Positions 43,825-52,892 are shown, counted from the stretch's first letter. The stretch: DNA of 64,000 nucleotides from Paraburkholderia mimosarum LMG 23256 = NBRC 106338 (GCF_000739815.1 NZ_BBJJ01000015.1:29932-93931), one strand, 5' to 3'. Program-made: numbers and translations. The notes: a model not told the origin generated them from the sequence alone.

Positions 43825-44827
43825 TGTGCCCCTCGGCGGCCGCCTGGGCGAGCGGCTGCCAGGCGTCCGGGCTGGCGTTCAGTTCGGCCAGATAGCGCTT
43901 CTTGAATTCGGTCCACTGCTCAGGGTCTTTGTGGAACCATTGGCGCAATTCCGTGCTCGGCGCCACTTCCTTCAGCCATTCCACGTTCGCGAGCCTTTCT
44001 TTGCTCAGGCCGCGCGGCCAGAGGCGGTCCACCAGAAAGCAGTGGTGCCCGTCGTCCGGCAGGGGTTCGTAGACACGCTGGATATCGATTGCGTGTTTCG
44101 TCATCGTCGAGTCCTTCATTGCGGATTGCACGGATTGCTCATCCCGCGCCGCGGATTTCGTTGGCGCAAAGAGCGCGCCCACGCGTTCCTGCAAGGCCGG
44201 CACCACCTCGTGCCCGAACCACGGGTGGCGTTTGAACCAGGCCTGGTTGCGCGGCGAGGGGTGCGGCAGCGGCACGAAGTCAGGCGCGTACTCGCGCCAT
44301 GCCGCGACGGTTTCGGTGAGGGACGTCTTGCGCCGGTCGCCCAGAAAGTAACGCTGCGCGTACTGGCCGACCAGCAGCGTGAGGCTTACGTGCCCCAGCT
44401 GTCCGACGAGCTCTTCGTGCCAGAGCGGCGCGCATTCCGGGCGAGGCGGGTTGTCTCCGCCGCTGCCGCGGCCGGGGTAGCAAAAGCCCATCGGCACGAG
44501 CGCGACCTGGGCGGCGTCGTAGAACGTCTTGCTATCGACGCCGAGCCAAGCGCGCAGGCGCTCGCCGCTTGCATCGTCCCAAGGGATGCCCGATGCATGA
44601 ACCTTCGCGCCGGGCGCCTGGCCCACGATCAAGAGACGCGCCGTCGCGCTCGCCTGGAGTACCGGACGCGGGCCGAGCGGGAGCGCGTGCGCGCAGGCGC
44701 GGCACGCGCGGATTTCCGCGAGCAGTTCTGGGAGAGGGCGCAGCGCTCGGGTAGTCGGCACGACAGGCGGAGGAAATGAGCGGGACAACCAGTCTACCAA
44801 AGGGGTTGCCTTCCGATAGGCGGGCAT
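43736..44827 (-). CDS. Fusion: uracil-DNA-glycosylase-like domain + DUF488 domain
   Basis: 363 residues. Residues ~30-225 form a uracil-DNA glycosylase fold: the N-terminal motif IVGQAPGAKVHASGIPWDDASGERLRAWL and C-terminal motif LPHPSPRN. Residues 242-363 form a DUF488 domain (IQRVYEPLPDDGHHCFLVDRLWPRGLSKE; WFHKDPEQWTEFKKRYLAEL). The two are normally separate proteins. Here the frame is continuous, with a short linker (ARDEQSVQSAMKDST). An internal ATG at 44104, preceded by GAAGGA, could also give the DUF488 domain alone. The glycosylase would remove uracil from DNA; DUF488 has no assigned reaction. Confidence 0.85.
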   Translation of the reverse strand: MPAYRKATPLVDWLSRSFPPPVVPTTRALRPLPELLAEIRACRACAHALPLGPRPVLQASATARLLIVGQAPGAKVHASGIPWDDASGERLRAWLGVDSKTFYDAAQVALVPMGFCYPGRGSGGDNPPRPECAPLWHEELVGQLGHVSLTLLVGQYAQRYFLGDRRKTSLTETVAAWREYAPDFVPLPHPSPRNQAWFKRHPWFGHEVVPALQERVGALFAPTKSAARDEQSVQSAMKDSTMTKHAIDIQRVYEPLPDDGHHCFLVDRLWPRGLSKERLANVEWLKEVAPSTELRQWFHKDPEQWTEFKKRYLAELNASPDAWQPLAQAAAEGHITLLYGSHDTERNHAIVLRDYLEKKSRGK

Positions 44828-44980
44828 CGTCCGTGATGCCGCCCGGCGAACGGGACGCAGCCTGCCCGGCTTCGCCGACTCGCTGCCGATCGCGTATCGA
44901 TGGCGCGCTGCGTCATGTTCGGGAGGCCATTTGCGCTTTTCCTGTACTCTCGCCAGTGGTCAATCCCGAACGGAGCCGCG

Positions 44981-46030
44981 ATGCCTGCCGAAGCCGAGCC
45001 GTCACCCCGCACCGAACCCTTGCTCGTCGATCTCGCGCTGCAAGGCGGCGGCTCGCACGGCGCGTACACATGGGGCGTGCTCGATCGCCTGCTCGATGAG
45101 CCCTGGCTGCAGATCGAGGGCATCTCGGGCACGTCGGCCGGCGCGATGAACGCGGCCGTGCTCGCGAGCGGCCATGCGCGCGACGGCGCGGCGGGCGCGC
45201 GCGACGCACTCGAGCGCTTCTGGCGCCGCGTGGCCGACGCCGCACGCTTCAGCCCGTTCCGGCGCGGCCCCATCGACGTGCTGCTCGGCCGCTGGACGCT
45301 CGATCATTCGCCGATGTTCGTCGCACTCGACATGATGGCGCGCGTGGTGTCCCCTTACGACCTGAACCCGGGGAGGGTGAACCCGCTGCGCGCGATCCTC
45401 GCCGAGATCATCGACTTCGACGCGCTGCGCAACTCCCGCATCAAGCTCTTCGTCACGGCCACGCGCGTCAGCAACGGCCAGGCGCGCGTGTTCCGCAACG
45501 CCGACCTGACGCCCGACGCGTTGCTCGCGTCGGCGTGCCTGCCCACGCTCTTCCAGGCCGTCGAAATCGACGGCGAGGCCTACTGGGACGGCGGCTACAC
45601 GGGCAACCCCACCATTACACCGCTCATCCGCGAGACCGCTGCGGTCGACGGCATTCTCGTGCAGGTCAATCCCGTGGAGCGCGCGGGCACGCCGCGCTCC
45701 GCGCGCGACATCATCAACCGCATGAACGAGATCGCGTTCAATTCGCCGCTCATCAAGGAGTTGCGCATGATGGCCCTGCTGCACAAGGTCGCAGACGCGG
45801 GCAGCGAGGAAGGCCGCCGCTGGGCCAACATGCGCCTGCATCGCGTGCATAGCGAGAAGCTCGCCACGCTCGGCGCCTCGTCGAAGCTCAACGCGGAGTG
45901 GTCGTTCATCTCGATGCTACGCGACGAGGGCCGCCGTGCCGCCGACGAGTTCCTTGCGCAGCACGGCGCGCAACTCGGCAAGACGTCGACGTTCGATTTC
46001 GAAGCGCTGCTCGACGGGGTGCTGCAATGA
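44981..46030 (+). CDS. Patatin-like phospholipase
   Basis: 349 residues. Catalytic dyad motifs: oxyanion loop GGGSHG (22-27), nucleophile S52 in GTSAG, and D203 in DGG. It is a serine acyl hydrolase acting on phospholipids or other esters. The ATG at 44981 follows CGGAG and starts just before the patatin fold; the longer frame does not add homology. The stop overlaps the GntP gene's ATG by 4 bases (ATGA), so they are one transcript. No signal peptide is visible, so it probably acts in the cytoplasm. Confidence 0.93.
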   Translation: MPAEAEPSPRTEPLLVDLALQGGGSHGAYTWGVLDRLLDEPWLQIEGISGTSAGAMNAAVLASGHARDGAAGARDALERFWRRVADAARFSPFRRGPIDVLLGRWTLDHSPMFVALDMMARVVSPYDLNPGRVNPLRAILAEIIDFDALRNSRIKLFVTATRVSNGQARVFRNADLTPDALLASACLPTLFQAVEIDGEAYWDGGYTGNPTITPLIRETAAVDGILVQVNPVERAGTPRSARDIINRMNEIAFNSPLIKELRMMALLHKVADAGSEEGRRWANMRLHRVHSEKLATLGASSKLNAEWSFISMLRDEGRRAADEFLAQHGAQLGKTSTFDFEALLDGVLQ

Positions 46031-47517
46031 GCGCCGGCGCGTTGGTCATCGGACTCGGGGGCATGCTCGCGAGCCTCGCGCTCCTCATCTGGCTTGCGTT
46101 TCGCGGCTGGAGCGTGCTGCTGCTCGCGCCGCTGTGCGCGATAGTGGCCGCGCTCGTTTCGGGCGAGCCGGTGCTCGCGCACTGGACACAGACGTTCATG
46201 TCGAGCACGGGCCGCTTTCTCGCGCAGTTCTTCCCGATCTTCCTGCTCGGCTCGCTGTTCGGCAAGCTGATGGAAGACAGCGGCTCGGTCGATGCCGTCG
46301 CGCGCCTCATGATCGACAAGCTGGGCACACGCCACGCGATCGTGGCCGTGGTGCTGGGCGGCGCGCTCGTCACCTATGGCGGCGTGAGTCTCTTCGTGGC
46401 GTTCTTCGTGCTCGCGCCGATGGCGCAGGCTCTCTTTCGCTCCGCCGATATCCCGCGCCGCCTGATGCCTGCCGCGATCATGCTCGGCACGTCCACGTTC
46501 ACGATGTCGGCGCTGCCCGGCACGCCGGCGCTGCAAAACGCGATTCCGATGCCGTTCTTCGGCACGACGCCGTTCGCGGCGCCCGGCCTCGGTGTCATCG
46601 CGAGTCTCGTGATGGCGGGCTTCGGCCTGTGGTGGCTCGGGCGCGCGGCGGCGGCGGCGCGGCGCAATGGCGAGGGCTTCGTCGAGCCGGACCACGGCGG
46701 CGCCGACGACGAAGCGCGCGGCAAGTCCTCGCTCGTGCGCGAGCGCGCGAGCCTCGCGCAGGCCTTCGACCCTGCCGAGATCGGCACCGGCGCGGCCGTA
46801 TCGGACCACGCCGGACCGCCAGCGCCGTTCGTCGCGCTTGCGCCGCTCGTCGTCGTGGTGGCGATGAACTTCGTAATGAACGTCGTGGTGTTCCCGCGCA
46901 TCGACGCTTCGTATCTCGCCGAACCGCGCTGGGGGGCGACCACGCTCTCGGCCGTGGCGGGCGTATGGGGCGTGTCGGTTGCGCTCGCGCTGGGCATCGT
47001 CGTGCTGGTGGCGTTGAACCGCAGGCGGCTCGGCACGCTGCGCGACAGTGTAGATGCGGGGGCCAACGCATCGGTGCTGCCGGTGCTCAGCGTGGGCAGC
47101 CTCGTGGGCTACGGTGCGGTGATCGCGGCATTGCCCGCGTTCGAGGCCGTGCGCGACTGGGTGCTCGGCATCGGCGGCGGCCCGCTCGTTTCGCTCGCCG
47201 TGGCCACGAACCTGCTCTCCGGGCTGACGGGGTCGGCATCCGGTGGCCTGACCATCGCCCTCGACGCGCTCGGCGGCACCTATATGCAGCTCGCTGCCCA
47301 GCACGGGATCGATCCCGCCTTGCTGCACCGCGTGGCCGTCATGTCAGCAGGCACGCTGGACAGCCTGCCGCACAACGGCGCCGTGGTCACGCTGCTGGCC
47401 GTGTGCGGCTCGACACACCGCGAGAGCTACGGCGACCTCGTGGTCGTGAGCATCGTCAGCGCGATCATCGCGCTCGCCGTGGTGATCGTGCTGGGCTCGC
47501 TGTTCGGCAGCTTCTGA
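46027..47517 (+). CDS. GntP-family permease
   Basis: 496 residues with about 12-13 membrane segments. GGVSLFVAFFVLAPMAQALF, MLGTSTFTMSALPGTPALQNAIP and NLLSGLTGSASGGLTIALDALGG are GntP/gluconate:H+ symporter blocks. A hydrophilic loop of ~60 residues lies mid-protein (EDHGG-like, 225-275). Members transport gluconate or related hydroxy acids; a coupling with the patatin-like hydrolase suggests uptake of a hydroxy acid such as 3-hydroxybutyrate, which is inference. Confidence 0.88.
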   Translation: MSAGALVIGLGGMLASLALLIWLAFRGWSVLLLAPLCAIVAALVSGEPVLAHWTQTFMSSTGRFLAQFFPIFLLGSLFGKLMEDSGSVDAVARLMIDKLGTRHAIVAVVLGGALVTYGGVSLFVAFFVLAPMAQALFRSADIPRRLMPAAIMLGTSTFTMSALPGTPALQNAIPMPFFGTTPFAAPGLGVIASLVMAGFGLWWLGRAAAAARRNGEGFVEPDHGGADDEARGKSSLVRERASLAQAFDPAEIGTGAAVSDHAGPPAPFVALAPLVVVVAMNFVMNVVVFPRIDASYLAEPRWGATTLSAVAGVWGVSVALALGIVVLVALNRRRLGTLRDSVDAGANASVLPVLSVGSLVGYGAVIAALPAFEAVRDWVLGIGGGPLVSLAVATNLLSGLTGSASGGLTIALDALGGTYMQLAAQHGIDPALLHRVAVMSAGTLDSLPHNGAVVTLLAVCGSTHRESYGDLVVVSIVSAIIALAVVIVLGSLFGSF

Positions 47518-47615
47518 GGCTTGCACGCGCCGCTGCGGCGAGCGCGCACGCGCGGCACCAGAGCGCGAACGTCCGCAGATGCCCGCGGAGCAGCGGCCGT
47601 TGGCAAGGGGGCTTC

Positions 47616-49160
47616 ATGAAATTGCTTGCTGTCCACCCGAGCGGACTGATGTACACGCGCGTATTCCTGAGGCTCGAACCGCTGGGCCTCGAAGCCGTGG
47701 CAGGCACGGCGCGCGACGCGGGTCACGACGTGCGGCTCCTCGATTTGCAGGTTCAGACGCACCGCGACCTCATGCGCACGGTGCGTGGCTGGCAGCCCGA
47801 TGCACTCTGCTTTTCCGGCAATTATCTGGCCAACATTCCCGAGATCATCGACCTTTCGAAGGCCGTGAAGGCCGCGCTGCCTTCGTGCTTCGTATTCGTG
47901 GGCGGCCACAGCGTGTCGTTCACCGCGCACGATCTGTTGCGCCATGCCGAAGGCGCGATCGACTGCGTGCTGCGCGGCGAAGGCGAGGCTTCCGTGACTG
48001 CGCTGCTCGACGCGGCGGCGCGCGGCGAAGGTCTGCTCGCGGTGCCCGGCGTCGTGACGCGCGAGGGCTCCGGGCCGCCGCCGCGTTTCGTCGAGAACCT
48101 CGATCCCGTGCGGCCCGCGCGCGATCTGCTGCGGCATCGGCGCAAGTATTTCATCGGCACGCTCGATCCTTGCGCCTCCATCGAATTCGCGCGGGGCTGC
48201 CCGTGGGACTGCACGTTTTGCAGCGCCTGGACGTTTTACGGGCGCAGCTATCGCACGCGCAGCCCCGAAGTCGTCGTGGAGGAACTGGCGGCGCTGCGCG
48301 AGCCGGGCGTGTTCATCGTCGACGATGTCGCGTTCGTGCACGCCGAGCATGGCATGGCGATAGGCGAAGCGATCAAGCGGCGCGGCATTGCGAAGCGCTA
48401 CTACCTGGAAACGCGCGGCGACGTACTTCTGCGCAACAAGGACGTATTCCGCCTGTGGGCGTCCATCGGTCTGAGGTACATGTTCCTCGGCCTGGAGGCG
48501 ATCGACGAGGCAGGGCTCAAGGCGTTTCGCAAGCGCATCAGCCTCGACCGCAATTTCGAGGCGCTCGAATTCGCGCGTTCGCTGGGGATCACGGTGGCGA
48601 TCAACTTGATCGCCGATCCGGACTGGGACCGTGGGCGCTTCGAAACGATACGCCAGTGGTGCCTGGCGATCCCGGAAATCGTCAATATCAGCGTGAACAC
48701 GCCGTATCCCGGCACGGAGAGCTGGCAGCGCGAGGGCCGCCGGCTCACGAGCCTCGACTATCGCCTTTACGACATCCAGCACGCCGTGGTGCCGACCCGG
48801 CTCCCGCTGCCCGAGTTCTACGCGGAGCTCGTGCGCACGCAGCAGGTGCTCAACCGCAAGCATCTGGGCTGGACCGCGCTGCGTGGCGCGGCGGGGCAAG
48901 CCGCGCACTTGCTGTTGCGCGGCCAGACCAATTTCGTGCGCATGCTGTGGCGCTTCAACTCGGTGTTCGATCCGCGCCTGCAGATGGCCGACCACGCGCG
49001 CGACGTCCGCTACGAGATGACGCCGCCGCCCGGCATGAACGGCGCGCGGCAGACCGATATGAAAACCGTCTATATTCATGGTCCCACTGGCCGCAGGGGC
49101 CGCAAGATCGACGACGCGACGGAGAAGTTCGTCGACGAGACGCGCATGGGCCTCGGCTGA
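47616..49160 (+). CDS. hpnR: Hopanoid C-3 methylase (B12-binding radical SAM)
   Basis: 514 residues. The N-terminal ~140 form a B12-binding-like domain (LAVHPSGLMYTRVFLRLEPLGLEAVAGTARDAGHDVRLLDLQ). The radical SAM cluster is C195-xxx-C199-xx-C202 (CPWDCTFC). The C-terminal part (YDIQHAVVPTRLPLPEFYAELVRTQQVLNRKHL) is typical of HpnR. Adds a methyl group at C-3 of bacteriohopanepolyols, membrane lipids of sterol-like function. The start at 47616 has GGGGG upstream; the open frame runs back into the GntP gene. It is 98 bases after GntP; other hpn genes are not nearby. Confidence 0.9.
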   Translation: MKLLAVHPSGLMYTRVFLRLEPLGLEAVAGTARDAGHDVRLLDLQVQTHRDLMRTVRGWQPDALCFSGNYLANIPEIIDLSKAVKAALPSCFVFVGGHSVSFTAHDLLRHAEGAIDCVLRGEGEASVTALLDAAARGEGLLAVPGVVTREGSGPPPRFVENLDPVRPARDLLRHRRKYFIGTLDPCASIEFARGCPWDCTFCSAWTFYGRSYRTRSPEVVVEELAALREPGVFIVDDVAFVHAEHGMAIGEAIKRRGIAKRYYLETRGDVLLRNKDVFRLWASIGLRYMFLGLEAIDEAGLKAFRKRISLDRNFEALEFARSLGITVAINLIADPDWDRGRFETIRQWCLAIPEIVNISVNTPYPGTESWQREGRRLTSLDYRLYDIQHAVVPTRLPLPEFYAELVRTQQVLNRKHLGWTALRGAAGQAAHLLLRGQTNFVRMLWRFNSVFDPRLQMADHARDVRYEMTPPPGMNGARQTDMKTVYIHGPTGRRGRKIDDATEKFVDETRMGLG

Positions 49161-49213
49161 AGTCTCGTTTGCGCTTTGTCCATCTCGCCGGGTTGTCGGC
49201 TCGTTGCCGCTCG

Positions 49214-49246
49214 AATAAAAATGCGGCGACGGTATCGATCCGCCGC
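49214..49246 (-). terminator. Probable terminator after the DUF4410 gene
   Basis: GCGGCG (49223-49228) pairs with CGCCGC (49241-49246). Read on the minus strand the stem is followed by ATTTTTATT. It lies about 32 bases past the stop codon of the minus-strand gene, between it and hpnR. Confidence 0.55.
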
Positions 49247-49277
49247 CGCTGCGCGCCGTGCTGCGCGTTGCTCCGTT

Positions 49278-50045
49278 TTAGCTCTTCGTCGCCGCTTCCA
49301 TCCAGCCATTTTCCTTGCTGACCTGCGCGACTTCCTTCGCGATCGAGCGGGCCAGTTTGCCGGCGTCCGAGGAGAGCGTGTCCCGCTTCGCTTCGGAGGC
49401 GCCGTGGAGACCGCCGCCAACCACGGCCGCCGTCGCGACATGACCCGCAGCCGCGCCCACGCCGGCGGTTTCCGCCATGCCGGGCATATGGCCGCTGTCC
49501 GCCTTCGTTTCGAAGCTCAGGAGCGGCTGGGGCGCGGCGCCGTTGGCCGGCTGGTACAGCACGGCGATCGTCGCGCCTACTTCGCTCTTGCCCGCGCCGA
49601 GGCCGATCAGCATGCGGCGGCGGCTGCTGCCCGCGTCCATCGAGTCGATGCGGCCTTCCACGATCAGGGCGCTGCGGCCGGCGGGCGCGGGACCATCCAT
49701 GCGCACGGCGGGCAGGCCGATTTTCTGGAGTTCGCTCACGAGTTGATCGGCGAGATGCTCGCGCGTTTGTTCCGCCGCCTGCTGTTGCTGCTGCGCCGAG
49801 GACTCGCCGCTCTCCATCGCCTTGAGCCTGTGCATCATGCCGGTGTTGTCGAGCTGCACCTGGCCGGCGCTGGCGTCGAACGCGTAGACATAGATGACGT
49901 CGGCGTGCAGTTGGGGGAACGGTCCGTTCGTCTGCACGACCGGCGCAGCCGATGCGCAGCCGCTCGCGAAAAGCGCGCCCGCGAGAAACGCGGTGCCCGC
50001 GATGCGCTTGACCTTGTTGACGAGGAACTGGATGAGCGTTTGCAT
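49278..50045 (-). CDS. DUF4410-type lipoprotein
   Basis: 255 residues. Signal region with lipobox FASGC (Cys ~30), so it is probably an outer-membrane or periplasmic lipoprotein. The middle has a coiled-coil-like Gln run (SAQQQQQAAEQTREHLADQLVSELQKIGL) and then alternating strands (ALIVEGRIDSMDAGS, IGLGAGKSEVGATIAVLYQ), which fit DUF4410. The C-terminus is helical. No enzyme motif. Transcribed toward hpnR; single gene. Confidence 0.75.
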   Translation of the reverse strand: MQTLIQFLVNKVKRIAGTAFLAGALFASGCASAAPVVQTNGPFPQLHADVIYVYAFDASAGQVQLDNTGMMHRLKAMESGESSAQQQQQAAEQTREHLADQLVSELQKIGLPAVRMDGPAPAGRSALIVEGRIDSMDAGSSRRRMLIGLGAGKSEVGATIAVLYQPANGAAPQPLLSFETKADSGHMPGMAETAGVGAAAGHVATAAVVGGGLHGASEAKRDTLSSDAGKLARSIAKEVAQVSKENGWMEAATKS

Positions 50046-50233
50046 GTCGATGTCCTTTAACTGAAAGCGTGTCTCGTGTCTGCCGATACTCGCAAATCAG
50101 TAAGGATGGCGAACTATCGACCGTGGTGCTTCGGCGTCTGGGCTCCGGTTTGCTACGTTCCGTTGCTCAGGCTCAGGCGCAAGTATGGGGGGAAGGGCAT
50201 GTGAAATCCACGCGCAAATTATGTCGAATCATG

Positions 50234-51631
50234 TCACGTGCGCTCGGCAGGCTGCGCGTCTTTCGGGCCGGCGGCGGGCCGGTTCAGCGGCAGGCGCACG
50301 ACAGCTTCGAGGCCACCCCCTTCGCGGTCGCGGAAGTTCAGCGAGCCGCCGTGCAGTCGCGCGATTCGCTCGACGATGGCGAGCCCGAGCCCCGAGCCGC
50401 CCGAGTGCGTGCGGGCGTTCGCGCCGCGGCTGAAGGGCGATTTCAGACGCTCCAGCGCTTCGGCGCGGATGCCGTTGCCCCGGTCGGCAACGACGATGCA
50501 GGCAGCGTCGCCGTCTCGCCAGGTGCGAATCGTCAGACCTGTGCGGCCGTAATTCACAGCGTTCTGCATGAGATTCATCAAGAGGCGCATAACGGCGACG
50601 GGCCGGAATTCGAACACCGGCAATTCGCCCTCGTCGAAGTCGAATTCGTGTCCGAGTCCGGCGAAATCGGCAACGAGTTGGCCGGCGAGCGCGTTGAGGT
50701 CGCCGGGCTGCGGCGCTTCGCGCTCGCCGCTGCCTGCGTAATCCATGAACTGCTGGAGGATCGTATCGATCTGGTCGAGGTAGCTCTCTGATGAGGCCAC
50801 GAGCGCATCGTTGCTGCCGCGCGGCAGCGCCATCGCAATCGCGAGGCGCAGTTTCGTGAGCGGCGTGCGGATATCGTGCGAAACGCCGGCCAGCATCAAT
50901 GCGCGCGTGGCCTCGGCCTGCTGCAGCGCTTCAGTCATCTGGTTGAAAGCGCGGCTCACCTGGGCGATTTCGGTCGGGCCGTCGGTGGGCAGCGGCGCGG
51001 GCTTTTCGCCCGCGCTCACGCGCCGCGCCGCGCGCGCGAGCTTGCGCAGCGGCTCGTTGATGTGGCGTTGCAACAGGTAGCCGGCGAGCGCCGCTAGCAG
51101 AGCGAGCGCAGCGGAGAGGGCCAACGCGGGGGTGATGCCGCTCGCGCGCACGTCGGCGGTCATCGGGAGTGCGATCCATATGGGCTCGCCCGCCGCGTGA
51201 AGGCGGATCCACAGGTGCTCCTGCGCGGCTTCGTCGTCGGTTGCGAGCGTCTTCCCGTCGCGGCTCTCCTCCCAGCGCACCAGCAGGTCGGGCGGCAGAT
51301 GGCGTTGCAGCGCTTCGACGAAGACGTCGCGCTGCCACGTGCGAAAAAAGTCGCCGAGGCTCGGGTGGGTATCGGCAGGCGTGTCCGGTGGCGCTGCCGC
51401 CCGCGCGTTCAGGCGCGCGGTCGCAGTACGGGCCTCGGCGGGCGGCATGGACGCGAGCGTCATATCGAGCAGCTTCACGTAGTCCGCGAAGATGATCGAC
51501 GCGCGCTCGATGCGCGGGCGCTGCACGAAATGCAGCAGCACGCTGATCGAGCAAATTTGCGAGAACGCGACGAGCGCCACCAGCAGCGCAATGTTGCGCG
51601 AGAGGAGCGAGCGCGGAATCCCGAGCCGCAT
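50234..51631 (-). CDS. Two-component sensor histidine kinase (EnvZ-like)
   Basis: 465 residues: TM1 (LLSRNIALLVALVAFSQICSIS), a periplasmic loop of ~140, TM2 (LALSAALALLAALAGYLL), HAMP, the phosphoacceptor H252 in VSHDIRTPLTKLR, and an HATPase domain with NLMQNAVNYGR (N box), DRGNGI (G1) and GGSGLGLAIVERIA (G2). This is the EnvZ arrangement. The ATG at 51631 overlaps the response regulator's stop by one base, so translation is coupled. It senses an envelope signal and phosphorylates the partner regulator. Confidence 0.94.
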   Translation of the reverse strand: MRLGIPRSLLSRNIALLVALVAFSQICSISVLLHFVQRPRIERASIIFADYVKLLDMTLASMPPAEARTATARLNARAAAPPDTPADTHPSLGDFFRTWQRDVFVEALQRHLPPDLLVRWEESRDGKTLATDDEAAQEHLWIRLHAAGEPIWIALPMTADVRASGITPALALSAALALLAALAGYLLQRHINEPLRKLARAARRVSAGEKPAPLPTDGPTEIAQVSRAFNQMTEALQQAEATRALMLAGVSHDIRTPLTKLRLAIAMALPRGSNDALVASSESYLDQIDTILQQFMDYAGSGEREAPQPGDLNALAGQLVADFAGLGHEFDFDEGELPVFEFRPVAVMRLLMNLMQNAVNYGRTGLTIRTWRDGDAACIVVADRGNGIRAEALERLKSPFSRGANARTHSGGSGLGLAIVERIARLHGGSLNFRDREGGGLEAVVRLPLNRPAAGPKDAQPAERT

Positions 51632-52344
51632 TACGGTTCGACGCCGGCCACCAGCATGTAGCCGATGCCCCAGACCGTCTTGATGAAGCGCGGTTTGGCC
51701 GGATCGTCCTCGACGATCTGGCGCAGGCGCAGGATCTGCACGTCGACGCTGCGGTCGAGCGCATTGTGGTCGCGCCCGCGCGCGCGGGCCAGCAGGTTTT
51801 CGCGGCTCACCGCGCGATTGGGCGACGAGCCGAGCGCATGAAGCAGCAGCATCTGCGCCGAGTGAACTTCGACCGGTGCGCCGTCGCGGTAGAGCGTCTG
51901 TTTGCCGACGTCGAACGTGAAGTCGCCGAAGCGCAGCATCTGCGACGTGACGGTCGGTTCGGCCGCGGCCATCTTCTGGCGGCGCAGCAGCGCACGGATG
52001 CGCGCGACCAGCTCGTCGGGCAGGAACGGCTTGGCGAGGTAGTCGTCGGCGCCGGTTTCGAGGCCGATCACCTTGTCGGCGGCGTCGCCCTTGGCGGTGA
52101 GCATGAGGATCGGCAGCGTCTGGCCTTCGGCGCGCAGGCGGCGGCACACCGTGAGGCCGTCTTCGGGCTCCATCATGAGATCGAGCACGAGCAGGTCGTA
52201 CGGTTCGCGCTGGAGCAGGCGGTCGAGGCGCTTGCCGTCGGCGACGGCGCGCACCTCGAAGCCCTGGCTCGTGAGGAAGCGCTGCAGCATGTTGCGCAGC
52301 TCGGCTTCGTCGTCGAGCACGATGATCCTGCCTGCCTGCTCCAT
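51631..52344 (-). CDS. OmpR-family response regulator
   Basis: 237 residues. Receiver domain with acidic pair DD (11-12), phosphoacceptor D55 (VLDLMM), T83 and K105. The C-terminal winged helix (FTFDVGKQTLYRDGAPVEVHSAQMLLLHALGSSPNRAVSRENLLARARGRDHNALDRSVDVQILRLRQIVE) is of OmpR type. It lies 16 bases after the EF-hand gene and overlaps the kinase gene, so all three form an operon. Targets unknown. Confidence 0.95.
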   Translation of the reverse strand: MEQAGRIIVLDDEAELRNMLQRFLTSQGFEVRAVADGKRLDRLLQREPYDLLVLDLMMEPEDGLTVCRRLRAEGQTLPILMLTAKGDAADKVIGLETGADDYLAKPFLPDELVARIRALLRRQKMAAAEPTVTSQMLRFGDFTFDVGKQTLYRDGAPVEVHSAQMLLLHALGSSPNRAVSRENLLARARGRDHNALDRSVDVQILRLRQIVEDDPAKPRFIKTVWGIGYMLVAGVEP

Positions 52345-52360
52345 GGGACGCCTCCGGCGT

Positions 52361-52735
52361 TCATCGGGCTGCTGCGCGCGCTCGCATGAAGTCCTCGATC
52401 TGCGCGAGGGTGACGAAACCGGCCTGCTGCGCGTCGATTTCCTCGAAGTGCTGCGCGACCATCGGCATGCCCGCCTGCGCCTGCTCGCGCGTGAGCTTGT
52501 CGTCGTGCGTGGTGTTCGCGGCGGCGAAGCGGCTCTGCACTTGCGCCATCATGCGCTCGACGCGCGCGCTGCCGTTCGCGGCGCCGCTTGTGGGTCCGCT
52601 TGCGGCCCCGTTTGCCGGCCCGTTTGTCGCTCCGCTCGTGGCACCGGCGTTGGCCGGCCAGGCCTCGGCCGACGCCGGCAGCGAAACGGCTGCTGAAACG
52701 ATACACAAAACGAGCGATGCGATCATCTTCTTCAT
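52361..52735 (-). CDS. Exported EF-hand-like protein
   Basis: 124 residues. Signal peptide (MKKMIASLVLCIVSAAVSLPASA), an Ala/Gly/Thr/Asn-rich linker of short repeats (GATSGATNGPANG ...), then a degenerate EF-hand pair: AANTTHDDKLTREQ and EIDAQQAGFVTLAQIEDFM. The first loop lacks several acidic ligands, so calcium binding is uncertain. GGAG lies before the ATG at 52735. It heads the operon with the response regulator and kinase and could be a periplasmic accessory to the sensor (inference). Confidence 0.8.
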   Translation of the reverse strand: MKKMIASLVLCIVSAAVSLPASAEAWPANAGATSGATNGPANGAASGPTSGAANGSARVERMMAQVQSRFAAANTTHDDKLTREQAQAGMPMVAQHFEEIDAQQAGFVTLAQIEDFMRARAAAR

Positions 52736-52850
52736 GATGTTCTCCGTGAGACGGCCGACACAGCTTGCCGGCCGGTTGATTAAAGCGGGTGCGAAACGAA
52801 GGAGGAAGGGCGGCGTCTGCGGGAGCGAAGGCGAAGCCGCCTCAGAGGGG

Positions 52851-52892
52851 GCACGCCCAGTGGGGCACGCCCAGTGGTTCACGCCCAGTGGG
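52851..52892. repeat. 14-bp tandem repeat overlapping a stop codon
   Basis: GCACGCCCAGTGGG at 52851-52864, then 52865-52878 and 52879-52892 with one or two changes. The last copy holds the stop codon (TCA on plus) and final PAHWA of the repeat protein gene on the minus strand, so duplicating a unit has copied the gene's 3' end. Confidence 0.85.

Noticed and set aside
45936..49160. 1074-codon plus-strand frame read as one protein
   Set aside because: The first 560 codons lie over the patatin and GntP genes in another frame and are Arg/Ala-rich noise; only the HpnR part from 47616 is real.
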